Part shown: positions 21,687-32,890 of the stretch, piece after piece
How positions within the stretch are numbered: position 1 is the stretch's first letter
Layout of the letters: every line of letters begins with the position of its first letter
Assembly (NCBI GenBank): GCA_030770535.1
Contig: JASVEC010000003.1
Span: forward strand, 868,001-932,000
Source: Batkoa obscura
Lineage: Eukaryota; Entomophthoromycota; Entomophthoromycetes; Entomophthorales; Batkoaceae
Direction of reading: 5' to 3'
Length of the DNA: 64,000 nt
Position numbers and translations under genes: made by a program
Notes under the pieces: model-generated
Database searches by the model: none
The model's input: only the letters and a program-made list of their open reading frames with translations
Told to the model about the DNA's origin: nothing

Positions 21687-22342
21687 TTATACTATTTCTT
21701 TATCTTCTTCTACTTTTTGTTTTTCTTCTTCTTCTTCTTCTTCTTTATCTTCTTCGTCTAAATTCATATTTTGTAAAATTAATTCTGCAACTTCTTCATG
21801 ACCTGCACCTTTAGCTTCTGTAAAAGCAGTTCGACCCATTTCATTTTTAATCTATAATTATAATTAATCATCAACTTTTAAAAAAAAATCTCAAAAAGAG
21901 TTAAAAAAATCATAAAAGGATCTCAACTTACCATTAAATCTGCCCCATTTTGAATAAAACATTCCACTACTTCTTTATGACCATTCATAGCTGCCCAATG
22001 GATTGCTGTGTTTCCATTACCATTTATTTGGTTAATTCCATTACCTTCAGGTCTGGATAATAAATATTCGATTATATCTATATATAAAATTAGTCCTTAT
22101 TAATAACCAAATTACTAACATCTCCCCTCCTCTTATGAAAATTGATTTATTATTATTATTAAAATTAATAACTTACCCAAATGACCATTAGCCCCAGCCA
22201 TATGTAAAGCGGAATTTTGATTGAAACCTTTGGATTTTAATAAACTTGGGCCCACTTTTATGAGTAATTGTTTTAATTCATCTAAATCACCATAGCGGGC
22301 ATAGTTTATAAATTCCACTTCATAATCGCCAAGTTCAGTCAT
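21687..22342 (-). CDS. Ankyrin-repeat protein (Yar1-like)
   Basis: About 160 residues, three exons. The start is MTELGDYEVEFINYARYGD (ATG at 22340-22342). Three to four ankyrin repeats are visible: ARYGDLDELKQLL, SALHMAGANGHL, TAIHWAAMNGHKEVVECFI and TAFTEAKGAGHEEVAELIL. The tail is strongly acidic, a run of Glu followed by KVEEDKEIV. Small size, the repeats and an acidic C-terminus resemble yeast Yar1, a dedicated chaperone of ribosomal protein uS3, but the match is to overall design rather than specific residues. Divergent from the E2 gene with 605 bp between starts. Confidence 0.8.
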
Positions 22343-22947
22343 TATAATTATCAACCTTGAGTTTTATGTTTTTTTAGAAACTTGAATTTTAGATATTTTT
22401 CGAAATATTCAATTTGTTAAATTCTGTTAGAATCTAATTGGAACCAATTAAAAGTAAAATAATTTTTATTAGAAAGAATATTATTTAAAAAAAATGCTTT
22501 AACAAACGGGATTTTAATCATAGAATGAGGAATCGATTATTAAAAGATAGTAATAATGTATTATTTCTCATTTTATTAAATCCTTAAATAATAAAAACAT
22601 ATCTTCTTAAAAAAATTATATATTTATATAATTAATTACATAAGAGTTACTCCTAATATTTTAATACAATGTAAAAGTCTAAATAAACCAACTATTTTAT
22701 TTTCATCTAATCTGCACAATTAACCACTTGAAAATGAACTAGTTAATTAACCAAAATAAGGAATTTTTCTAATTCTTCAGCTTGAAAATGAATAAGCCAT
22801 AAGTTAAGCAATTATAGAATTCCACCAATTGGCAACTTCGCTTTAAACTCCACATTTCAGCTGATAAGTAATGTATAAAAAAGAGTCACAAAATTTGAAA
22901 TTGAAAGTTTTTTATATTAAAATAAATAAAAGATAAAGAAATAAAGA
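22343..22947. other. Divergent intergenic region
   Basis: 605 bp between the ankyrin and E2 genes. A TATAAAAAA stretch near 22870 is about 75 bp upstream of the E2 start; nothing else recognised. Confidence 0.5.
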
Positions 22948-23825
22948 ATGTCATCCCCAAAAAGAAGAATTGAAACAGATGTAATGAAACTGTAAGTAAT
23001 TTATTTTTAACAATAGTAAAAATATATTTCTATAATCACTTATTCATTACTAACTTTTTTACCTTCTCTAAATTAGCTTAATGAGTGATTATGATGTCAA
23101 TTTAGTTAATGATAATATGCAAGAATTTTATGTAAAATTTATTGGACCTGATGATACACCGTATAAAGGAGGTATTTGGAAAGTTCATGTGGAATTACCG
23201 GATCAATATCCATATAAATCTCCTTCTATTGGATTCATGAATAAAATATTTCATCCCAATATTGATGAATTGTAAGTTAAATTTGATTTATTTTTTAATT
23301 TAAGATAAAAATAATTATAGATAATGAAAAAGAAGGAATAATATTTGATATTAATATTTTTTTATAGAAGCGGTTCCGTTTGTTTAGACGTTATTAATCA
23401 AACTTGGAGTCCAATGTTTGGTAAGTTGAATACTATTCTTATTATTATAATAAAATGTGATAAAGTTTTAAAGATGAAATCTAATTTCTTTTTTTAATAA
23501 TATAGATATGATCAATATCTTTGGAGTATTTTTACCTCAACTTTTACGTTATCCAAACCCAACTGATCCACTTAATGGCGAAGCAGCAAGTTTATTAATG
23601 AGAGATCCTACTGGTTATGAACAAAGAGTCAAAGGTAATTAATAAAATTATTTAAAGATATAATAATTATAATGTTAATTGATGAATAAATTATAAATAG
23701 AACATGTGGTACGTAATGCAACTAAAGAAGCATTTGAAGGAGCTACTAATCAAGAAAGCAGTGATGAAGAAATGAGTCCAGTTGAAGATTTTTCAGATGA
23801 TGAAGCGGATAAATTAGAACTTTAA
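22948..23825 (+). CDS. UBC8: Ubiquitin-conjugating enzyme E2, UBC8/UBE2H type
   Basis: 181 residues, five exons. Starts [15 protein letters not shown], as in UBE2H. The core has [20 protein letters not shown], the [20 protein letters not shown] block with HPN, and the active-site cysteine in [17 protein letters not shown] (about Cys85, next to the [13 protein letters not shown] block typical of this subfamily). [20 protein letters not shown] follows, and the acidic C-terminal tail ([20 protein letters not shown]) is the family hallmark. In yeast this E2 works with the GID/CTLH E3 ligase to degrade gluconeogenic enzymes when glucose returns; in animals UBE2H serves CTLH. No odd features; all catalytic positions are present. 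Confidence 0.94.
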
Positions 23826-24200
23826 ATATAAGTTAAGTTAACGATTTAAGTTGTGACTTGACTCTCTTTTTTTCTCCCTTTGTATCGTTAATAAATTTTA
23901 TTATTTTATTTTATTTTAAAAACAAACATACTAGTTTAATATCTGATGATTGAAAGAATTTTTGGAATTGAATTTTTGTTAATTTAAAAAATTTAATAGG
24001 ACTAAACATTTAAGTTTAATAAACTCGAAACTTAATAATAAATGAAGTAAATAGGTATTAATTTGATTTCAACTATTCTAATTTAAAAACTATGCTTTTA
24101 AATTGAATTGTGAATATTATATATATATATTGTAATCTTTTAAAAATATATAATAAATAAATAAAATAATAATAATATGAAATAGGATAAAGATAATGAT
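23826..24200. other. Intergenic, no gene seen
   Basis: AT-rich sequence between the E2 gene and a MITE. Confidence 0.5.
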
Positions 24201-24307
24201 ATAGAGATGTATTTTTTTGTTTAAGAATTTTACTAGCAATCTTTTCGTTGAAATAGCGCTTAAAAAATGGAAAAAGTAATGAAACCAAAAAAAAACATCC
24301 ACATATA
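24201..24307 (-). mobile_element. MITE family A, copy 4
   Basis: Reverse orientation; left end diverged (TATAGAGATGTA), core AATAGCGCTTAAAAAATGG intact, right end CATCCACATATA. Confidence 0.82.
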
Positions 24308-24522
24308 TTAATAATTTAATTTAATCACTTTAGTTTTATTCTTAAAGATAAACTAAAATTAATAGTAACTAACTTTAATACTTTTTATAAAAAAATAAAA
24401 TTATACAAAACTCTATTATTGATTTTTAAAATTTAAAGACAATTAAAGCTTTTGTGTTTTTATTTAAAAACTAAGTCCTAAAGATATATTCAAAAAAGCT
24501 ACAATCACTCAACCAACCTTAT

Positions 24523-24969
24523 TTACACTTGTTTTATTTTTTCCAGAATTCTAGGACCCATCTTGATAATTTTTCTTTTTAACATTAACTTATCCCCTTC
24601 CTCTATACTATCCCCACTCACTACACATTTACTACCTAATTTACTTTTAAAACAAGAAAATTGATCTAAATTAATATAATATTCCTTTTTTCCTCTCTTA
24701 TTAATGAGTAAGATTTGTTCGTTTGTGCATAGGGCTATTCGTAATTGGTTACGATTTAATTTTGATGATGGAGAAGAACAATGACTTGTGTTAGTGCTAC
24801 ATAATAAAGAAGTGCTTCGAAAAGTATGTACGTTACTTGGAGTACTGATAATACAATCACATTGTAAATTATTTTCCATATCTGTTGTTATACTACAATC
24901 ATAATTTAAAGAAAGAATACAAGTTGTTAGACAGAGAAATAACAATATCAAATAATAATAATGACGCAT
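24523..24969 (-). CDS. Secreted 8-cysteine protein, divergent member
   Basis: 148 residues, intronless. Signal peptide MRHYYYLILLFLCLTTCILS. The mature part has the cysteine order NYDC, LQCDC, LLC, SHC, ALC, FSC and GSKC, the same as in the two closer relatives at 55226-55621 and 60349-60741, although overall sequence identity is low. A basic tail (LMLKRKIIKMGPRILEKIKQV) is specific to this copy. TATAAATA 42 bp upstream. Small size, secretion and paired cysteines make an extracellular, possibly host- or environment-facing protein plausible, but I recognise no family. It is followed by the long 3' neighbour LRR gene in the same orientation upstream. Confidence 0.75.
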   Translation of the reverse strand: MRHYYYLILLFLCLTTCILSLNYDCSITTDMENNLQCDCIISTPSNVHTFRSTSLLCSTNTSHCSSPSSKLNRNQLRIALCTNEQILLINKRGKKEYYINLDQFSCFKSKLGSKCVVSGDSIEEGDKLMLKRKIIKMGPRILEKIKQV

Positions 24970-25010
24970 TTTAATTGATTATTTATCTTTTTTTTTCTGT
25001 TTTATTTTTG

Positions 25011-25018
25011 TATTTATA
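25011..25018 (-). promoter_or_regulatory. TATA box of the 8-cysteine gene
   Basis: TATAAATA on the minus strand, 42 bp upstream of the start codon. Confidence 0.45.
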
Positions 25019-25331
25019 AAATAAAAATTAAAGAATTAAAGAATTGAACTTATTTTTTTAACAAAATGCATTTTTAAAGTGAAAGCATTAAAAGCGGACA
25101 AATTTTAATTGTTGTTTAAATGGAAGAATTAAGTTCAAATTTATCCTTCATTTTTATTGTTTTTGAAAATTGAATTCTTTAAAGTAATGACAATAATAAA
25201 ATATTGGAACTATAACAATTCAAATTAAACAACATGTAAATTTTTTTATTTAAATAAGAAGAGAGTTAATAAAAAACATAATAAATTAACAACATACAAT
25301 AAATATACACAACAGTATCTAATCTTACAAT

Positions 25332-27017
25332 TTACCAATCATTCAATTTATCTACTAAATCTAAATTCTTAATAGGTACTAAAGGAGAAGAATTAGATGT
25401 AATAGCTGGCCTTAAATTCATATTAAAACTATATGGTTTCCAAGATCTTGGGGTAGAGTTACCATTAGAACTATAACTATATATTCCATTATTACTCTTA
25501 TTATTTGAATAACTCATACATTTATTGTTATTATAACTATTATTATTATAACTATTATTATAACTATTATTATTATTAATAGTATCATTTGATGTAAAAC
25601 TACTTTCATTTTTATAAGTCGATGTAGATGAATAATTTGGTGTTGATGGTATAGATTTATCTTTACATCTATCTGAACAATAAGCTACTCTAGTAGGTAA
25701 ATTAGGATGACCTTGACATGGACGATATTCTACCCCTTCAACAAATTCAGATACATAAGGAGAATTACAATATCCACAAGGACGTGCACCATTACCTAAT
25801 ATTTTTAATACAGTACGTGGTAAAGAACCTTGTTTCAAATGTAAACCATGAGATAATATAATACGAGCAGTCATTTCTTTTAAAGATGGAATCATAGGAA
25901 TTGGATTCATTTGTTGAGGTGTTGAACATAAAGGTGGAGAAGTTATTGGGGTTGGATTATTAGAAGTTAATTGTAATTGATGTAAACGTTCTACTAATTG
26001 AGAAGGTGAAATAATTGAGTTCTTATAATTTGGGGTAGACAAACCAGAATGAAAACTTGAATGAAATTGAGAATTAATACAAGAAATTGAACTTGTTGAA
26101 AAATCACCAATAGAACTTAATTGTAAATTACCTTGAGTCATTGGATTACCTGTTAATGATAAGGATGTTTTATTCATAAAATTGATTATATCTCCAGGTA
26201 TAACACATAAACAATTATTAGACAAATTTAAACTAGTTAATTGTTCTAAATCTACAATTTCAATAGGTAAATATGATAATTTATTATGCGATAAATCTAA
26301 TAATTTTAATTGTTGACATAATCCAATAGATGTCGGCAAATAAGTTAATTGATTATTAGTTATATTTAAATATTGTAATTTAGATTGTTTATAACCTAAA
26401 TCAAAAGGTAATTCTTTAATATAATTATTGGAAATATCTAATACTTTTAATGACTTTAAATTAGATATGATTTTATTGGGGATAGATTGTAATTGGTTTC
26501 CACCGATACTACTACCTAACATTAAAGTTTCTAATGATTCTAAATAACGAAATTCTTCGGGTAGTGATGGAATACAATTTTCACTTAATCTTAAGCACTT
26601 TAAATTTCTTAAAGAATAACAATAAGATATTGGAAAGGGTTCCTTTAATTGATTACGAGATAAATTTAATGTAATTAAATTACTAAAGTTAATTAATTGT
26701 TGTGGAAACTTAGTTAATTGATTTGATGATAAATTCAATACTCTTAAATTGTTAAGATTATTTAACTGGGAAGGAAACTCGGTTATTGAATTGTAAGATA
26801 AATCTAATTCTAATAAATTATTTAATAAGTTGTTACTGTTTAAGTTGTTTGTTATACAACTGCTTAAAAATATATTAATTGTATAATTTAAATGATTATT
26901 ATCATATCTTCTCTTCCTAAATGACATAGTAACTTCATCATATTGTAATCCATTATTATAATTCATAGTCGTCCTTGTTGATACATTATAATTATAATTG
27001 GGTTGTATTTGAATCAT
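25332..27017 (-). CDS. Leucine-rich-repeat protein with C-terminal cysteine module
   Basis: 561 residues in one exon. A short N-terminal region rich in Asn and Tyr is followed by about nine LRRs of the LxxLxLxxNxLxxLP type (roughly residues 66-300), for example LLELDLSYNSITEFP, LKVLDISNNYIKELP and LKLLDLSHNKLSYLP. After a Ser/Asn-rich linker comes a conserved-looking domain (about 375-450): SLKEMTARIIL, LPRTVLKILGNGARPCGYC, then YVSEFVEGVEYRPC and VAYCSDRCKD, probably a zinc-binding module. This order (LRRs, then LKELxAR and a CxxC..C...CSxxC module) resembles animal LRRC58/LRRC28, which act as ubiquitin-ligase substrate receptors; that parallel is mine. The tail is Asn/Ser/Tyr low complexity. 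No membrane segment or signal peptide. Confidence 0.82.
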   Translation of the reverse strand: MIQIQPNYNYNVSTRTTMNYNNGLQYDEVTMSFRKRRYDNNHLNYTINIFLSSCITNNLNSNNLLNNLLELDLSYNSITEFPSQLNNLNNLRVLNLSSNQLTKFPQQLINFSNLITLNLSRNQLKEPFPISYCYSLRNLKCLRLSENCIPSLPEEFRYLESLETLMLGSSIGGNQLQSIPNKIISNLKSLKVLDISNNYIKELPFDLGYKQSKLQYLNITNNQLTYLPTSIGLCQQLKLLDLSHNKLSYLPIEIVDLEQLTSLNLSNNCLCVIPGDIINFMNKTSLSLTGNPMTQGNLQLSSIGDFSTSSISCINSQFHSSFHSGLSTPNYKNSIISPSQLVERLHQLQLTSNNPTPITSPPLCSTPQQMNPIPMIPSLKEMTARIILSHGLHLKQGSLPRTVLKILGNGARPCGYCNSPYVSEFVEGVEYRPCQGHPNLPTRVAYCSDRCKDKSIPSTPNYSSTSTYKNESSFTSNDTINNNNSYNNSYNNNSYNNNKCMSYSNNKSNNGIYSYSSNGNSTPRSWKPYSFNMNLRPAITSNSSPLVPIKNLDLVDKLNDW

Positions 27018-28874
27018 ATTAAATTTTTGGATAAAAAATACTAACTTGTTTCTTTTTTATTAAAAGTTATTTATTAAAAATTCTATTCTTTTATACTAAT
27101 CTGATAAACCTCTCTACTCTCTACCAATCAAATGCAATTTTACAAATCAGATAAGGAACAAAAAGAGATATTTGAGATTTATTGGCTATAAGATCCAACT
27201 TCTTAAACTTAATTGGTGGTTCTTTGTGAAAAAAGGCATTAACTATCTTTATAATAGTAAATTGAAAATGATCTTGAGGTAATTTTTTTTAATCTAATTT
27301 TAACCTTAATCCAACATTATTGAACTAACAAAGCTGTTAAATTTCAATCAAATCAGATGGATTGAAATTGAGTCAACAATTATCATTCTATAGTAATTTT
27401 ATTAAAAATAGGGGTAACATAACTAAATTTAGTAAAATTACTTAACAACTTCAATAATAATACTTCTTAAATTTTAAGCTCCGAATTACATTATCAATGA
27501 TTCTTAGTTTCTTTATGCTTTCATAATTTTGTTTTAAAATCAGAATTATTAAGTGTTTGATATTAGATAATGTGAATTATATTGATAATCAAACGAATTT
27601 CAATGATATATAATGCATTAAAGCGTAATATTCGATAGTAGTTAGGTTAATAATTTAGCCTTTTTACACTTTCATTGATTTTCTTTCATTTATAATCTTT
27701 TATAATCTTTTTTCTAATGTTTACAAATCCTTTTATTAAATATTAATTCATTATTTTGAAAATGATCTAAGATTATACTAAGATTATTAGTATTAATTAT
27801 TATATTATAATAGTCTCTCTTTTTTATTTAAGTTTTAAAATTTTTAAGTTTGAATACTGAGTACATTTAAAGATTATCTTTATTTGATAATAATATTCAA
27901 TGATTTAAATTATGTTATAAATTATAAATTATAAATAAACTTCAGTTATTAACTCTTATTGTCATTATTAAAGCGTAATTATCATCAAACTATGATTTAT
28001 ACTCGTTATTTAAACTCTTTACTCTTTTTTATGATTCTTTATAGTTATTTGTATTCTTCTTTCTAATATTTATAAATTGATTTATTAGATATAGTTTTTT
28101 TTGTTTTAATGACAATTAATTTAAAATTAAAATATACCTTTTAGTAAGTTTTTTGCTTGTATATTGCTAAATGCCAGGATTTTTATACATTTTTAAAAAA
28201 AGTATAGGAAATTATCAATAGTAATTTGTTTCAAAATAGTAGTCATTTTTTGATTAAATTAAATTATCTAATTTTAATTTTTAAACTCCAATAATATTAG
28301 TAATGATTTTGCTGTTTATTTCGTAATAAGATTTGATAAGATTTAAAATAGTATTATAAATAAACTCCATTTAAATTTGATGCTATAAAACATCAAAACA
28401 TGATAATAATAACTGGGATCATTATCCATTATTTTATCTTACTATTTTACTTTATTTTTAGAATATTGTAAACTAATGCATTAAATAATAATTTTTATAT
28501 TGAAAATGATCTAAATTATAACAAAGTTGTTAATATTGAATTTTGTTTTAAAATAATTTTAGTTTATATTAAATAAATAATTTTTTTAATTGTATACTTT
28601 ATACCATTTTTATTAAATATTTAAAGTAACTTTATTAAATATTTAGTAAATACATAACATAAATATATAATTATATAACTTTATTTTTTGTCAAAATAAA
28701 ATAAAAATAAAAAATTTTATAATTAAACTTTGAAATAGAATTTTTAAAAATTTTAATATAATAAGGAGAATCACATTATATAAACATTGTAATTCATTTA
28801 TATCAATTTTAATAATAATAATAAAAGAAATATTATTAAAGTTTACTAATAATAATAAAGTTAATTAAACAATA
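27018..28874. other. 1.9 kb gene-free AT-rich region
   Basis: All frames are densely interrupted. I see no gene, RNA or terminal-repeat structure. Confidence 0.55.
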
Positions 28875-28980
28875 TATAGGGATGCTTTTTATGGTTTCAT
28901 CATTTTTTCCATTTTTTAAGCGCTATTTGAGTGGAAAGATTGTTAATAGAATTCTTAAACAAAAAAACACATCCCCATAT
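28875..28980 (+). mobile_element. MITE family A, copy 5
   Basis: Forward, full length, ends ATATAGGGATGC and ACATCCCCATAT; core conserved. Confidence 0.87.
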
Positions 28981-29093
28981 AATGTAAACTTTTAAGATTT
29001 AAAATAATTTTCTATATCTGCTTATATATTAATTTTTATAAACTTTTTAAATAAAAGTTTTTTATATATTAAATCAATTAGACAGTCTCCTAT

Positions 29094-29583
29094 GAAAGTT
29101 GGTACTCAGTGGTTAGAGTTAAAAGCAGTTTTTAGTTGATTAACTAGCCTTAAGTCGAACGGTTTTAGTTTATGTAACCAAAATAGACTTAAATTAACAG
29201 GAATAGTACGTAATAAGTTACGAACTATGTAAAATAAATAGAATAGATAATACTACTGTAAAATCTACGTAAGATATTACCAGAAAGATTTAGTGGCTTT
29301 ATTAATGGTAAAATATCAGGGAGTAATTCAATTAAAAAGTCTCGGGTTACCATGTTGAAGAATCTCTTTTATACTCCAATAAGTATGGATATCAAAACGA
29401 TAGGATATTATTATTTGCAATATGAAGTTAGAAATTCTCACAGAAAATCAAAATAAGGAACTCTGGATTGATTATACCACATGGATCACGGTCAAATTGA
29501 TTACAAGACTACAACTAGCTTTGTAAACAAGTTAAATGATTATTGTTATAATTGATCCGAGAGCTGATAAAGCAATATTTCAC
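29094..29583 (+). repeat. SINE-like repeat, copy 1
   Basis: About 490 bp, closely similar over its length to 30241-30700. It begins GAAAGTTGGTACTCAGTGG, where TGGTACTCAGTGGTTAGAG resembles a tRNA D-arm/A box; some 50 bp on, AAGTCGAACGG is a weak B-box match. It ends AAAGCAATATTTCA. Flanks CTCCTAT and CTCCTGTAT may be an imperfect target duplication. No poly-A tail and no coding capacity. A tRNA-derived SINE is the best fit; a non-coding RNA gene copy or MITE cannot be excluded. Confidence 0.65.
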
Positions 29584-29730
29584 ACTCCTGTATATGCTAA
29601 ATCATAGTTTAATATTTCAGATAAATAATCAAAATAAATTTTGCTTATCATTTTGTTATTTTTCAAATATAAAATACTAAAACCTAATACTAATATAGCT
29701 TGTTTATTATAATAGTCTAAATTTATTAAA

Positions 29731-29835
29731 TATGGGGGTGTTTTTTTTGATTTCATTATTTTTTCCATTTTTTAAGCACTATTTGAGCGGAAAGATTGTT
29801 AGTAAAATTCTTAAACAAAAATACACCCCCATATA
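29731..29835 (+). mobile_element. MITE family A, copy 6
   Basis: Forward, full length, flanked by TA on both sides: TATGGGGGTG and ACACCCCCATATA. Confidence 0.87.
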
Positions 29836-30222
29836 GTCTTGTTTTTATTTTTGTATTTTATTTAAAGTTTAGAGTTATTACATAACTTTTATTATTAAAA
29901 AATTCTTTTATTTTTGCTTTATTCTTTATTGCTGTATTTATTTTATTTTCAAATAACTTTTTTTTAACTATATATTAGGCATATATATTATATAAGTCCG
30001 TTTTTTTTTACTCAATTTTTAAAATTATTTAGTATATATTTAAAATGTATTGAATTAGCTACTGTTTTATCTTTTAAATCATTAAAATGTTTATTATTAT
30101 TATTTTTTTACTAAATCTTGGTAAAATAGTTAAATTATTAAGTAAATATTATATAATAACTTTAATTTACTTATTATTAAATTTTTTAATATTTTATCAT
30201 TAACAATTATTTTCAAATAGTT
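29836..30222. other. AT-rich spacer between repeats
   Basis: 387 bp with no gene. Confidence 0.5.
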
Positions 30223-30798
30223 ATATGGGGATGTATTTGTGAAAGTTGGTACTCAGTGGTAGGAGTTAAAAACAGTTCTTGCTTGATTGACTTGCCTTGA
30301 GTCGAACGGTCTTAGTTTATGTAACTAAGATAGACTTAAATGAATAGGAATAATACGTAATAAGTTACGAACTATGTAAAATAAATAGAATAGATAATAC
30401 TACTGTAAAATCTACGTAAGATGTTGTCAGAAAGACTTAGTGGCTTTATTAATAGTACGATATCAGGGAGTAATTCAATTAAAAAGCCTCGAGTTATCAT
30501 ATTGAAGAATCTCTTTTATACTCCAATAAATATGGATATTAATACGAGAGGATGTTATTCCTTGCAATATGAAGTTAGAAATTCTCGCAGCAAATCAAAA
30601 TAAGGGACTCTGATTTGATTGTATTTGAACTTGAGAACACAGCAACTTAAGTGATTGTTGCGTTATAATCAATCCGAGAGCTAAATAAAGCAATATTTCA
30701 CATATTTTTGTGTTTAAGAGTTTTACTAACAATCTTTCCACTCAAATAGCGCTTAAAAGAAGGAAAAAGTGATGAGGCCAAAAAAAATACCCCTATAT
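30223..30798 (-). mobile_element. MITE family A, copy 7, split by a SINE-like insertion
   Basis: The left end TATATGGGGATGTATTTGT (30223-30240) and the rest (30701-30798, TTTTTGTGTTTAAGAG to CCCCTATAT) together make one reverse-oriented family A element. The 460 bp between them are the second SINE-like copy. A TATTT..GTG motif on both sides may be the target duplication. Confidence 0.82.
30241..30700 (+). repeat. SINE-like repeat, copy 2, nested in a MITE
   Basis: Same repeat as 29094-29583 with a shortened 3' part. It keeps TTGGTACTCAGTGG at the start, GAGTCGAACGG about 50 bp in, and CAATATTTCA at the end. The nesting fixes its boundaries well and shows that it moved after the MITE was in place. 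A 60-codon frame inside is not conserved in copy 1 and is not taken as a gene. Confidence 0.7.
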
Positions 30799-31183
30799 TG
30801 ATTTCTATTTATATTAAACTTAAAATTTTTATATTTATCAAAAAAATATACTGAAACTATAGTTAATAATAATGCTATTTATTGGTTTTTGTTTTCTATT
30901 TCTTTTGAAGCACTAATTTTATATATTGTTTAATTAAGTTTATTATCATTAATAATAAACTTCAATATTTTTTATTTTTTATTCTTTATTTTTTATTTTT
31001 ATTATAAAACATCATAAACTTTAGGTCACTATGAATAGTTGTTAAAACTAATGTAAATGAATTATGATGTTTATATTGTGTACTTTTCCTTATTGTATTA
31101 AAATTTTTAAAAATTTCATTTTGAAGTTTAGTTATAAAAGTTTGCATTTGTTTTTATTTTAATAAAAAATAAAGTCAAATAAC

Positions 31184-31293
31184 TATATGGAGGTGTTTTT
31201 TTTGGTTTCATCACTTTTTCCTTCTTTTAAGCGCTATTTGAGTGGAAAGATTGTTAGTAAAACTCTTAAACACAAAAATACATCCCCATATAT
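31184..31293 (+). mobile_element. MITE family A, copy 8
   Basis: Forward, full length: TATATGGAGGTG to CATCCCCATATA. The core resembles that of the split copy 7 (CTTCTTTTAAGCG), so the two are probably close relatives. Confidence 0.87.
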
Positions 31294-31573
31294 TTACATA
31301 TTATATATCTATTAGAGACTTAAAAATTTAAAATTTAAAGTTTGGGTTAACTTTTGAGTAAATTCTGAAACCAATTCGGATGTCCCCATATATTTAGTTA
31401 AAAGGTTCATTTAAGTTTTTTGTAGTAGATTTAAAATCTTGGAAGATTGGCGCCAATTATCTTATTTATGCGATAGTTTATTTTTATAACATCAAATGAA
31501 ATATACATTATAAGGACATTTTTTTATTTACATGTATTAGGGATCATAATTTAAATTAAAGAGAAGGGGGATG

Positions 31574-31999
31574 CTAAATTGAGTTTGATACGAGTGGAAT
31601 AATGAAAAATATAAGATTAGCTAAGAAATCAATCATAAAAGCGACAGCATGGATTGGTGCTTTATCAAATATATAAGCTGGAGCAAAAACCGATCTAGCG
31701 AAAAGATAAACCAAAAAGATCACAGCTTCAACAGCTCTATTACTATTGTCCTTATCAATTTTATTTGTCAGTATAGAAAAACCGAACCATACGGAATCTT
31801 CATTCAGTCTTTTATAAGCATAAAGAAAGCGTTGTGCAAATCCTGATGAATTTTTATACTGTTCATGAGGATTATTAATATTAAAGTCACCATTTTCTCG
31901 CCTTTGGGTTATCCTTACTGGAATCATACATAAGAGCCAGCTAAGGAAGAGGATAAAGCAGACAACCAATTGGGTTTTACTATCTGGCTAACGATACGT
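31574..31999 (-). pseudogene. MAPEG-like gene, broken copy
   Basis: About 130 codons align with the intact gene at 9396-9833: VVCFILFLSWLLCMIPVRIT, NPHEQYKNSSGFAQRFLYAY, LFARSVFAPAYIFDKAP. The position of the start codon reads ACG (31997-31999), the fourth codon is a stop, and there is another stop six codons before the family's usual end. The NPRE and AH motifs have become NPHE and AY, and the conserved Glu of the second motif is followed by D instead of G. Similarity to the intact copy includes 3' flank down to about 31400 and upstream DNA to about 32200. Without an ATG before residue 13 it is probably not translated; an upstream spliced start cannot be fully excluded. Confidence 0.75.
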
Positions 32000-32209
32000 T
32001 TTTAATTATAATATATAATTTCGTTTTTTTTCTTTAAATACTTCCTAATGTTTATTCTGAATGAAAATAAATGTAGTAGCTAATACAGACTAAGCTAACT
32101 ATTGGTGATGGGGCTGTTAAAAATAATAGCAGCTTTTTTGATTACACGACCCCCTTAAGCTACTACTTAAATCAAATTGAAGCGGTCTATTCAAGATTTT
32201 ACATATCTT

Positions 32210-32890
32210 TCACTTTTAATATTTGGAGATGTTTTTCGTTTGCTTCAGTATTTGGTAATAATTTCATTCTATGTTGCATAAAAATGCATAGATAAAGCTA
32301 AAAAACTCTCATTTCTTTGATTATTTTGACTAAACGCACCGTTCCAAGATATAACCAGAGACTTTAGACCATTTATTCAGAATAAAAATTAGGCTAAAAA
32401 TTAAACTTGAATAGATTGACATATTTTTTAAAAATTCTACTATAATTTTTTACTCAACAGTGCTCAAAAAAACGAATAAATAAATAAATCCAAAAAAGCA
32501 TATCCGGATGTTTAATTTCTGGGAATAAATACAATCAGGTTGCTGGCTAGTCGAGCCCATTAGAATGCATACCCTATTATTTATAAAATATGTTGACAGA
32601 CATTTATTTACATACATTATTTTTTGTTGTTTATATAATAACTATACCAATAAACTTAAAATTATTAAAAGTACACCAACATTGTTTAAACAAAAATAAA
32701 GGTAAAAGTAGGAAAAAGTTAAATAATTGAAAAAAGGTAACACAATTTCTGTAATTAATAATAAGAATAAAATAGTAATTAAGTCAAGCCTGAATAGATT
32801 TTAATTGATTGTAATAAATCTAAAATTAAGTTGCTGTCTACATAAACATACATTGTTTTATAGGATTGTTTTACCAAAATCAACACAAAC
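32210..32890. other. Gene-free interval
   Basis: No gene seen between the MAPEG relic and the JmjC gene. Confidence 0.5.

Noticed and set aside
30421-30603. 60-codon ORF
   Set aside because: Lies inside the SINE-like repeat and is not kept open in the other copy.
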